20,918 nt of DNA, taken from UMGS1474 sp050946775 (lineage in GTDB: Bacteria; Bacillota; Clostridia; Oscillospirales; Acutalibacteraceae). Positions 6,062 through 13,232 of the stretch are shown in pieces. The stretch covers positions 1-20,918 of the forward strand of contig JBMNVL010000022.1 in the NCBI GenBank assembly GCA_050946775.1. Direction: 5' to 3'. Under the pieces are notes generated by a model. That model was given only the letters and a program-made list of their open reading frames with translations. It did no database searches and was not told where the DNA came from. Each line of letters begins with the position of its first letter. Position 1 is the stretch's first letter. A program made the position numbers and the translations under genes.

Positions 6062-8404
6062 ATGGAACCCACCAAAAACATCCCAAAGGGATTGCTGGAA
6101 TCCCTGGAGCAAAAAGGATATACGATCACGCCGCGGGCGGTCGCCGCGGCGGATATGACGAGTGACGGCGAGCTGCGGTATCTGTATCTGCTGCTGGATG
6201 ACGAGGTGCTCTATTTCGCCGTGTCTTGCGTGGCGGAGCCGGTGCAGTTCGCCGGTTCGCTTCCCCGTGAGCGGGAATTGACGCCCGCGGACATCACCGA
6301 GGTGTATCGCTACGACGTAAAGGACCTGTCCCATCCCGAGGTGATGCGGCAGGTGGTCGGCGGTCTTTTAACGGTGAAGGTGAAGGGGGAGGACACCTGG
6401 CTTTGCCGGTTCACCAGCGCCCGGATGCGGCAGATGCAGGGATTCGTCCGCGCGCTGCGGGAAGCCCTGGGCGAGGACGAGGAGCACGGCCCTCAAGGCC
6501 GTCCCGGCGGTCCTCACGGCGGTCGCCACCGGCCGCCGGACGACGAGATCGCCTGTTGTCCCAAATGCGGTATGCCGTATCCCGAGCCGGGACGGCAGAT
6601 CTGTCCGCGGTGTATGGAAAAACGCGCCATCTTCTTTCGGATTTTGTCCTGCTTCAAGGCGTATAAAGGGCGGATGGCGGTGATGCTGCTTTGTATCGCG
6701 GCCTCCAGTCTGTTCAACGCCCTGTGGCCCTATCTGTCGGGCACGGTGCTGTACGATCAGGTGCTGGTCCGGGACGCGCAGGCCGGCGCTTTGACCGGCG
6801 GCGACTTCGTGATGCTGCTGGGATACCTGACGCTGGCGATGGTGGCGGTCAAGCTGCTGCAGCAGTTGACCGGCATTTTGCAGGGACGGCTGGTCGGGCA
6901 TATGGTGCCGGGCGTGGTGTTCCAGTTGAAAACGCAGGTCTTTTCGGCGCTGCAGCGGCTGTCCATCGGCTTTTTCACCCGCCGGCAGACCGGCAGTCTG
7001 ATGCAGCGGATCAACGGCGATGCCGGCGAAGTAACGGGACTGTTCATCGACGGGATCCCGTATCTGATCTTCAACGTGCTGACCATCGCGGCGGCGATCG
7101 TGTTTATGTTCACCATCGAGTGGCGGCTGGCCATCGTGGCGGTGCTGATGATCCCGCCGCTGTTTCTCATCAGCTATAAGCTGCTGCCGCGGTTCTGGCA
7201 CGCCAACGGCCGACGGGCCAAGGTGATGCGTTCGCTGTATTCGGTGCTCAACGACAACCTGACCGGCGCCCGGGTGGTGCGCACCTTCGGGCAGGAGCAA
7301 AGCGAGGACGCCCGGTTTGACCGGGTGAACAACCGAGTGCGGGACGCCGAGATCAACGTGGTGCGCTATCGCAACCGGTTCGACGCCACCTACAGCGTCG
7401 GCCGGGATCTGCCCATGGTGCTGGTCTGGTGTGTCGGCGCGGTGCTGATCCTGTCCTCTTCGGGACGGTTTACTTACGGCCAGCTGATCACCTTCGTCAA
7501 CTATCTGACCATGATGCAGGGGCCGATGATCTTTTTCTCGGATATGTTTTACTGGTGGACGGACTGCATGAACGCCGCCCAGCGGATCTTCGAGATCATC
7601 GACGCGGTGCCCGACGTGGCGGAGAAACCGGATGCCGTCCATACCCAGATCAAGGGCGACGTCACCCTGCGGGACGTCAGCTTTAGCTACGATCCTCACA
7701 AGGAGATCCTGCACCACATCGATCTCGAGGTTAAGCAGGGCGAAATGCTCGGTATCGTCGGCAAATCCGGCGCCGGCAAATCGACGCTGGTCAACCTGAT
7801 CTCCCGCCTGTACGACGCTGACAGCGGCGAAGTGCTGCTGGACGGGATCAATGTAAAGGATCTTGCCTTTACATCCTTGCGGGGCGCGGTGGCGATGGTC
7901 AGCCAGGAGACCTATATCTTTATGGGCACCATCGCCGAAAACATCGCCTACGCCCGGCCGAACGCCACCAGAGAGGAGATTGTGCAGGCGGCCATCGCCG
8001 CCAGCGCCCATCCCTTTATCTGCCGGCTTCCCGACGGTTACGATACCGTGATCGGGCGTGGAGGACGGCAGCTGTCGGGCGGCGAACGCCAGCGGCTGTC
8101 GATCGCCCGGGCGATCCTGACCGATCCGCGGATCCTGGTGCTGGACGAGGCGACCGCCTCGGTTGATACCGAGACCGAGCGGGCGATCCAGGCGTCGCTG
8201 GACGAGTTGATCAAAGGGCGCACCACCATTTCCATCGCCCACCGGTTGTCCACCTTGAGAGGCGCCGACCGGCTGATCGTCATCGACGACGGCAAGGTGG
8301 TGGAAAGCGGCACCCACGAGGAACTGGTGCGCCAAAAGGGAGAGTATTACAAATTGCTCCAGCTGCAATCCAAAGCGCTGGCGATGAGAGGAGTGGGGGA
8401 TTGA
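6062..8404 (+). CDS. ABC half-exporter with N-terminal soluble domain and zinc ribbon (first copy)
   Basis: The 780-aa protein fuses membrane and ATPase domains as in MsbA/BmrA-type exporters, but with about 195 extra residues in front. Residues 1-135 form a soluble alpha/beta region. A Gly/His/Pro-rich linker (about 140-160) and a zinc ribbon follow: CPKC (C166, C169) and CPRC (C181, C184). Residues 200-500 hold about six hydrophobic spans. The ATPase domain has Walker A GKSGAGKST (567-575), Q-loop SQETYIFMG, signature LSGGE (671-675), Walker B with D695 and catalytic E696, and switch His 727. AGAAAGG at 6048-6054 precedes the ATG. Its stop codon overlaps the DUF1854 gene start (TGATG), so the two are translationally coupled. 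The substrate is unknown. Related transporters paired with DUF1854 have been named cyanophycin-associated in other bacteria, from memory. Confidence 0.88.
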   Translation: MEPTKNIPKGLLESLEQKGYTITPRAVAAADMTSDGELRYLYLLLDDEVLYFAVSCVAEPVQFAGSLPRERELTPADITEVYRYDVKDLSHPEVMRQVVGGLLTVKVKGEDTWLCRFTSARMRQMQGFVRALREALGEDEEHGPQGRPGGPHGGRHRPPDDEIACCPKCGMPYPEPGRQICPRCMEKRAIFFRILSCFKAYKGRMAVMLLCIAASSLFNALWPYLSGTVLYDQVLVRDAQAGALTGGDFVMLLGYLTLAMVAVKLLQQLTGILQGRLVGHMVPGVVFQLKTQVFSALQRLSIGFFTRRQTGSLMQRINGDAGEVTGLFIDGIPYLIFNVLTIAAAIVFMFTIEWRLAIVAVLMIPPLFLISYKLLPRFWHANGRRAKVMRSLYSVLNDNLTGARVVRTFGQEQSEDARFDRVNNRVRDAEINVVRYRNRFDATYSVGRDLPMVLVWCVGAVLILSSSGRFTYGQLITFVNYLTMMQGPMIFFSDMFYWWTDCMNAAQRIFEIIDAVPDVAEKPDAVHTQIKGDVTLRDVSFSYDPHKEILHHIDLEVKQGEMLGIVGKSGAGKSTLVNLISRLYDADSGEVLLDGINVKDLAFTSLRGAVAMVSQETYIFMGTIAENIAYARPNATREEIVQAAIAASAHPFICRLPDGYDTVIGRGGRQLSGGERQRLSIARAILTDPRILVLDEATASVDTETERAIQASLDELIKGRTTISIAHRLSTLRGADRLIVIDDGKVVESGTHEELVRQKGEYYKLLQLQSKALAMRGVGD

Positions 8405-8949
8405 TGAACGAGGAAAAGGACGTTTTGCAGCAAGAACAGCAGGCGGTCGAGGAAAACATCTCCGTTCGCTGGATCACGGCGGACAACGCGACCTTCACCG
8501 CCACCGACGGCGGCTTTGTCAAAATGGAATTTGGCGGCAAGACCTATCCCCGCGTTGCGGTGCACCGGTGCTTTCCCTTTTCCGATCCCGAGCGGTATCT
8601 GTCCATCCGGGAGCCGGAGGGCGACGGCCGGGAGATCGGTCTGATCGACGATCTGAAAGCGATGCCCGAGACGACCCGCGCGCTGCTGGAGGGCCAGCTC
8701 GCGCTGCGGTATTTTACCCCCAAGATCCGCCGGATCCGGGATATCAAGGAGGAATACGGCTACTCCTACTGGGACGTGCAGACCGACCGGGGCGACTGCC
8801 GCTTTACCGTGCGGATGGGCGGCAGCAACGTCTACGCCATCGGCAAGGACCGGTATCTGGTCAACGATCTGGACGGCAACCGGTTCGAGATCCCCGATCT
8901 TTACGCGTTGACACCCAAAGAGATCAAGAAGCTGGATCTGTTTATTTAG
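8404..8949 (+). CDS. DUF1854 domain protein, partner of the flanking ABC exporters
   Basis: The 181-aa soluble protein matches the DUF1854 pattern: RCFPFSDPERYLSIREPEGDG (residues 55-75, in part), REIGLIDDL (76-84), TRALLEGQLALRYFTPKIRRI (91-111, in part) and a C-terminal half with YLVNDLDGNRFEIPDL (151-166). It has no signal peptide or membrane span. The biochemical function is unknown; genes of this family are typically found beside ABC transporters. ATG at 8404 is preferred over TTG at 8401 because it overlaps the upstream stop as TGATG and has AGAGGAG at 8387-8393. Direct coupling to the upstream ABC gene suggests a stoichiometric partner or regulator of the exporter. That role is inference. 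Confidence 0.85.
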   Translation: MNEEKDVLQQEQQAVEENISVRWITADNATFTATDGGFVKMEFGGKTYPRVAVHRCFPFSDPERYLSIREPEGDGREIGLIDDLKAMPETTRALLEGQLALRYFTPKIRRIRDIKEEYGYSYWDVQTDRGDCRFTVRMGGSNVYAIGKDRYLVNDLDGNRFEIPDLYALTPKEIKKLDLFI

Positions 8950-8959
8950 TTTTTCACAA

Positions 8960-9077
8960 AAGATTCTTCGTCGTGTGCGCTCCTCAGAATGACGCCGCCC
9001 AAAGACGATGCGTGGCAAACGGATCCCTCACACCGTTACCCGTTGCGCTGTCATTCTGAGCGACAGCGAAGAAGCTT
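8960..9077. repeat. Small inverted-repeat element (REP/MITE-like)
   Basis: The arm at 8960-8993 (AAGATTCTTCG...CAGAATGAC) matches, with small gaps, the reverse complement of 9050-9077 (GTCATTCTGAG...CGAAGAAGCTT). About 56 unrelated bases lie between. The GTCATTCTGAGCG...CGAAGAA motif resembles dispersed non-coding palindromes I recall from several bacterial genomes. There is no open frame and no clear target duplication. It fills the gap between the DUF1854 gene and the second ABC gene. Confidence 0.6.
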
Positions 9078-9119
9078 CCCTCTATCCACACCGTATTCAT
9101 GTAAAAGCAGGTGGTTTTT

Positions 9120-11306
9120 TTGAATCTGCGCTATACCCTGCCGGACGAGCTGATGGCGGCGATGAAGCCGCTCAAAGCGCAGGATATCGTCTATTGCGTC
9201 CCCTACGATCTGACTCCCGACGGCCAATACTGCGCCGGCGGCTGGGTGGTGGTCACCCGGGACACCCTGCTCGTCTGGCAGGAGGAGCGGGTGATCCATC
9301 GGCTGGCGCTGGGCGATTACGACGAGATTCTCTGCTCGCCCCAGGTGGACAGCGGCCTGCTGACCGCCAAAAAAGGGGAGGACGAGACCCTTTTGTGCCG
9401 TTTCCATATGCGGCATATGGTGCGCCAGTCCTATCTGGCGCGGGGCGCGACGCTGTTTTGCCAAGGGCAGGATCGCACCGTGTCGTCGCTGGAAAAGGAG
9501 CGTTACTGCGAAAACTGCGGACGGGTATTGCCCGGCACCAACGTGTGTCCCCATTGCCACGGCCGGGGACGTACCGCGCGGCGGTTTTGGGATCTTTGCC
9601 GGCCCTACGTTCTGCCGCTGGCGCTGATCACCCTGTTTATGGTGGCGCTGTCGGCCATCACCATCGGCCAGCAGTACGTCCAGCGGTATTTCGTCGACGA
9701 CGTGCTGCAGCCGGCGCGGGGAAGTCTGACGCAGGTGCTGGGCTTTTTCGGCGTGATGGTGGCGCTGCTGGCGCTGTCGCTGACCCTGTCCATCACCCGC
9801 ACCCTGTGGAGCAACAAGCTGGGCACCCGGATCAGCCGGGATCTGCGGGGACGGGTCTTTTCCAAGATCAACGCGTTGTCCCTGTCCTTTATCGACGGAC
9901 GGCAGGCGGGTGAGCTGATGAACCGGGTGGTGGAGGACACCGGCACCATCCGCCGGTTTATGGAAGAGGTCTTCGCCGGGATGTTCACCCAGATCTTCAC
10001 CATGATCGGCGCCATGGCGGCGATGTTCACCATGGATTGGCGGCTGGCGCTGCTGACGCTGGTCTTTTTGCCGGCGGCGGCGATTTTGGTGCGGGTGTTC
10101 CACCGGTACGAAATGCGGCTGTGGCGCCAGCAATGGCGGTATAACGATAAGATCAACGGTCGTCTGCAGGACGTGCTGTCGGGCATCCGGGTGGTCAAAT
10201 CCTTCGGGCAGGAGGAACGGGAGATCGAACGGTTCCGCCGCTACTCCGAACGGTTCGCCGCCATTCAGCGGCGCAACGAGCGGTTTTGGGCGACGCTGTA
10301 TCCCTTCGTCACCTTTTTGCTGACCATCGGCTCCTTTTTCGTCATCTATTTCGGCGGTCTGGACGTGATGGACGGGCGGATGACCCCCGGACAGCTGATC
10401 CAGTTCGTCGCCTATGCCGGGATGCTTTACGGGCCTTTGGGGTTCATCACCCGTCTGCCCCGGATGCTGATGCGGCTGACCACCTCGCTGGAGCGGATCT
10501 ACGATATCCTCGACGAGGAATCGGAGATCGCCGAACGGCCGCAGGCGGCGCCGCGGGAGATCGTCGGCGCGGTGGAGTTTTCCCACGTCACCTTCGGCTA
10601 TCGCTCCTATCTGCCGGTGCTGGAAGACGTCAACTTTACCGTCAAGCCGGGGGAAATGATCGGGCTGGTCGGCGCGTCGGGCGCCGGCAAATCCACCGTC
10701 ATCAACCTGCTGATGCGGCTGTATGACGTCGACGACGGGCAGATCCTGCTCGACGGCGTGGATCTGCGGGATTACACCAAGGACAGCCTGCACCACCAGA
10801 TCGGCGTGGTGCTGCAGGAGACGTTCCTCTTCTCGGGCAGCGTTTACGACAACATCCGCTACGCCAAGCCCGAGGCGACCTACGAGGAAGTCATCCGGGC
10901 GGCGAAAATGGCCAACGCCCACGAGTTTATCACCAAATTCCCCGACGGGTACGATACCTACGTCGGCGAGCACGGCTATACCCTGTCGGGCGGCGAACGC
11001 CAGCGGATCGCCATTGCCCGGGCGATTTTGCACGATCCCCGGCTGCTGATCCTCGACGAGGCGACCAGCAGTCTGGACACCGAGACCGAATACCAGATCC
11101 AGCAGGCGCTCCAGCGGCTGACGGCCGAGCGAACCACCTTTGCCATCGCCCACCGGCTGTCCACCCTGCGTCACGCCGACCGGATCCTTGTCATCGACCG
11201 CCACCGGGTGGCCGAAATGGGCACCCACAACGAGCTGATGCGCCAAAAGGGGATCTACTACGGCCTTGTTATGGCGCAGCTGGATATGCACCGGGTGAAG
11301 GAATAA
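9120..11306 (+). CDS. ABC half-exporter with N-terminal soluble domain and zinc ribbon (second copy)
   Basis: The 728-aa protein has the same plan as the first ABC gene product: a soluble domain (1-125), a zinc ribbon with C130, C133, C143 and C146 (YCENCG...NVCPHCHG), six membrane spans (about 165-455) and an ATPase. The ATPase has Walker A GASGAGKST (518-526), LSGGE (622-626), D646-E647 and switch His 678. Both exporters share GLLT-x-K/V-x-KGED-x-x-LCRF in the soluble domain, so the extension is homologous. TTG at 9120 is proposed because AGGTGG (9108-9113) lies 6 bases upstream; the in-frame GTG at 9111 overlaps that site but remains possible. It likely forms a heterodimer with the first exporter. 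It is separated from DUF1854 by 170 bases containing the repeat element. Confidence 0.85.
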   Translation: MNLRYTLPDELMAAMKPLKAQDIVYCVPYDLTPDGQYCAGGWVVVTRDTLLVWQEERVIHRLALGDYDEILCSPQVDSGLLTAKKGEDETLLCRFHMRHMVRQSYLARGATLFCQGQDRTVSSLEKERYCENCGRVLPGTNVCPHCHGRGRTARRFWDLCRPYVLPLALITLFMVALSAITIGQQYVQRYFVDDVLQPARGSLTQVLGFFGVMVALLALSLTLSITRTLWSNKLGTRISRDLRGRVFSKINALSLSFIDGRQAGELMNRVVEDTGTIRRFMEEVFAGMFTQIFTMIGAMAAMFTMDWRLALLTLVFLPAAAILVRVFHRYEMRLWRQQWRYNDKINGRLQDVLSGIRVVKSFGQEEREIERFRRYSERFAAIQRRNERFWATLYPFVTFLLTIGSFFVIYFGGLDVMDGRMTPGQLIQFVAYAGMLYGPLGFITRLPRMLMRLTTSLERIYDILDEESEIAERPQAAPREIVGAVEFSHVTFGYRSYLPVLEDVNFTVKPGEMIGLVGASGAGKSTVINLLMRLYDVDDGQILLDGVDLRDYTKDSLHHQIGVVLQETFLFSGSVYDNIRYAKPEATYEEVIRAAKMANAHEFITKFPDGYDTYVGEHGYTLSGGERQRIAIARAILHDPRLLILDEATSSLDTETEYQIQQALQRLTAERTTFAIAHRLSTLRHADRILVIDRHRVAEMGTHNELMRQKGIYYGLVMAQLDMHRVKE

Positions 11307-11330
11307 TTTTTTCGTTATTTGCAACCAACG

Positions 11331-11852
11331 CCGGGCGTTTTCTGTCTGTAAGGGTGAAAAAGCACAAGGAGCAACGCACTATGCAAAAACGACTATGGAT
11401 AAGACTTGTAGGCCTGGCGGCGATGGGCGGATTGGTTTTGGCAGGTTTTACCGGGTGTAAAAGGAATGAGCCCATTCCGAAACCGTCATCATCCACGACA
11501 ACCACGTCAAAGTCTGCCGCCACGACGGCACTGATAACGACAACGACCACCACGTCGCGTTCCACCGGCGCCGTAACCACAACTGAGCCAACGCAGCCCG
11601 ATCCATTGGGGTATAGAGACCTTGTCGACGCAGAGGATTGGCCGATTCGCATATTTAATTCCGTCGAAGGCTTTGTCCATTGGGTAGAAAACCCTCACTT
11701 TAGACTTGAAGACAATCCATTTGAGCCAGAAAAAGACGAACACGGATTCGACGTTTATAAAAGAGACTTCTTTGATGCTCTGTATCCGAATTACCAACGG
11801 ATGTTTGCCGTCGACCGGTTTTATATGCTGCCGGATGTGCCGGACGATTGGG
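11331..11852 (+). repeat. Tandem direct repeat, copy 1 (leader plus 5' half of lipoprotein gene)
   Basis: This block recurs 908 bases downstream at 12239-12760. I count about 19 mismatches in roughly 520 bases. It spans a 50-base leader (starting CCGGGCGTTTTCTGTCTGTA), the ribosome site and the first 157-158 codons of the lipoprotein gene. Identity stops abruptly after the DDWE codons. Confidence 0.92.
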
Positions 11853-12238
11853 AATTGACACATGTGGAAATAAATCAACTCCGTGTATGGTTTTATTATC
11901 TGGACGAAAATCAAAATAAGTATTACTATTCTTACAACTATCAAGAGCCCGCAAAATTAGACAGCGAGACTTCGGAATATTGTGCTTTTAAACGTACAAT
12001 AAACGGAAACGAGTATTATGTATGGGATTATTTAACTGCAACGGAAAAAAGAGGAACCCAACTTAGGACACTTACCAATGGGTATATTTGCGAATTCATA
12101 GAGGATCGTTATGATCCCCAAAAAAGGAGTTCTGCTACAAAAGGTTATGAGCGTGTCATTTTTAATGAAAATACTGATTTGACAGAGTATGTTGATAAAA
12201 TAAAATTCAAGCGGATTGATCTGCCCCCGTTGGAATAA
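11381..12238 (+). CDS. Thr-rich lipoprotein, tandem copy 1
   Basis: The 285-aa protein starts with a lipoprotein signal: MQKR, a hydrophobic core LVGLAAMGGLVLAGF, and a lipobox-like FTGC with Cys26. A Ser/Thr-rich spacer (about residues 35-70) follows, as is common in wall-spanning Clostridial lipoproteins. Residues 77-158 (GYRDLVDAEDWPIRIFNS... to DDWE) are nearly identical to copy 2. The rest is Tyr-rich and differs, except near the end (GYERV, KFKR, DLPPLE). I do not recognise the globular domain. ATG at 11381 is preferred because AAGGAG (11366-11371) lies 9 bases upstream; the GTG at 11354 would spoil the signal peptide. The 3' half is AT-richer than its neighbours. Phe at -3 of the lipobox is unusual but tolerable. 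Confidence 0.8.
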   Translation: MQKRLWIRLVGLAAMGGLVLAGFTGCKRNEPIPKPSSSTTTTSKSAATTALITTTTTTSRSTGAVTTTEPTQPDPLGYRDLVDAEDWPIRIFNSVEGFVHWVENPHFRLEDNPFEPEKDEHGFDVYKRDFFDALYPNYQRMFAVDRFYMLPDVPDDWELTHVEINQLRVWFYYLDENQNKYYYSYNYQEPAKLDSETSEYCAFKRTINGNEYYVWDYLTATEKRGTQLRTLTNGYICEFIEDRYDPQKRSSATKGYERVIFNENTDLTEYVDKIKFKRIDLPPLE

Positions 12239-12760
12239 CCGGGCGTTTTCTGTCTGTAAGGGTGAAAAAGCACAAGGAGGAACGCACTATGCAAAAACGA
12301 CTATGGATAAGACTTGTAGGCCTGGCGGCGATGGGCGGATTGGTTTTGGCAGGTTTTACCGGGTGCAAAAGGAATGAGCCCGTTCCGGAACCGTCATCAT
12401 CCACGACAACCACGTCAAAGTCTGCCGCCACGACGGCGCCGATAACGACAACGACCACCACGTCGCGTTCCACCAGCGCCATTGCTACAACTGAAACAAC
12501 GCAGCCTGATCCATTGGGGTATAGAGACCTTGTCGACGCAGAGGATTGGCCGATTCGCATATTTAATTCCATCGAAGGATTCGTTCATTGGGTAGAAAAC
12601 CCTCACTTTAGACTTGAAGACAATCCATTTGAGCCGGAAAAAGACGAACACGGATTCGACGTTTATAAAAGAGACTTCTTTGATGCTCTGTATCCGAATT
12701 ACCAACGGATGTTTGCCGTCGACCGGTTTTATATGCTGCCGGATGTGCCGGACGATTGGG
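12239..12760 (+). repeat. Tandem direct repeat, copy 2
   Basis: This is the second copy of the block at 11331-11852, beginning at the last base of the copy 1 stop codon. The ribosome site differs by one base (AAGGAGG here, AAGGAGC in copy 1), which may make this copy better translated. Confidence 0.92.
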
Positions 12761-13164
12761 AAGAAATCAATATGTATTTAGATAATCGCGAAGCGCATTT
12801 TTACTATCATGACCGGGATAAGAATTGGTATTATTTTGCCGTTGGTTTCCGCACGACCAACTTATCCGACTATGTCCCATCGGAAATATTTGCTTTTACC
12901 AAAAACATAAATGGTAACGACTATATTATTTGGGATTATGATACTAAAGAAACGGCAAAGAAACGAGGGAGTCATTTAGCAACATTTGTAAACGGTTATC
13001 CCTGCTCGATATGTATGAAGTCATATGATCCGAATAACCAGAGTTCAATCGAACCGGGATATGAACGTGTCTTTTTCACCGAAGATTCCGATTTGACCGA
13101 AGCCATCAGTCTGTTAAAATTCAAGCGAGTTGATCTGCCGCCACTGGATTTACCGGTGGAGTAA
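12289..13164 (+). CDS. Thr-rich lipoprotein, tandem copy 2
   Basis: The 291-aa paralogue of the preceding gene has the same signal sequence and Cys26, the Thr-rich spacer, and a conserved domain up to residue 158. Its C-terminal half has a different sequence: YLDNREAHFYYHDRDKNWYYF against the copy 1 YYLDENQNKYYYSYNY region. It keeps INGN-[ED]-Y, W-D-Y, NGY, YDP, GYERV-x-F, DLTE, KFKR and DLPPL. The shared skeleton shows that the halves are homologous but diverged, not unrelated. ATG at 12289 has AAGGAGG at 12274-12280. The function is unknown. Location directly after the ABC exporter genes suggests, but does not prove, a common process. The two copies are 50 bases apart and probably co-transcribed. 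Confidence 0.8.
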   Translation: MQKRLWIRLVGLAAMGGLVLAGFTGCKRNEPVPEPSSSTTTTSKSAATTAPITTTTTTSRSTSAIATTETTQPDPLGYRDLVDAEDWPIRIFNSIEGFVHWVENPHFRLEDNPFEPEKDEHGFDVYKRDFFDALYPNYQRMFAVDRFYMLPDVPDDWEEINMYLDNREAHFYYHDRDKNWYYFAVGFRTTNLSDYVPSEIFAFTKNINGNDYIIWDYDTKETAKKRGSHLATFVNGYPCSICMKSYDPNNQSSIEPGYERVFFTEDSDLTEAISLLKFKRVDLPPLDLPVE

Positions 13165-13186
13165 ACAGGAAAAGAATAAAGCAAAA

Positions 13187-13218
13187 CGCCGGGGCGGATC
13201 GTTTGATCCGCTCCGGCG
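13187..13218 (-). terminator. Terminator for apgM (minus strand)
   Basis: CGCCGGGGCGGATC (13187-13200), loop GTTT, then GATCCGCTCCGGCG (13205-13218), a 14-base stem with one mismatch or wobble. Read on the minus strand, the stem is followed by GTTTTGCTTTATTC, so it best serves apgM. It may also stop transcripts arriving from the lipoprotein genes. Confidence 0.8.
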
Positions 13219-13232
13219 CCGTTATGCGATTA

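Noticed and set aside
5069..6334. A 421-codon minus-strand open frame over the oxidoreductase
   Set aside because: Shadow of the Gfo/Idh/MocA gene; it also crosses two real gene boundaries.
6368..8368. A 666-codon minus-strand open frame across the first ABC gene
   Set aside because: Same reason: low-complexity translation antisense to clear ABC motifs.
8950..9119. A possible small gene or riboswitch between the DUF1854 and second ABC genes
   Set aside because: No ribosome site with a convincing frame and no known riboswitch core was seen; the inverted-repeat element explains most of the gap.
9051..11324. A 757-codon open frame on the minus strand across the second ABC gene
   Set aside because: It is a GC-rich shadow: its protein is His/Gln/Arg/Pro-rich with no domain, while the plus strand encodes a complete ABC exporter.
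11500..11590. Thr-codon-rich stretch considered as a microsatellite or phase-variable repeat
   Set aside because: The codons are mixed (ACG, ACC, ACT, TCC), there is no uniform repeat unit, and the stretch is conserved in length between the two copies. It is better explained as a lipoprotein spacer.
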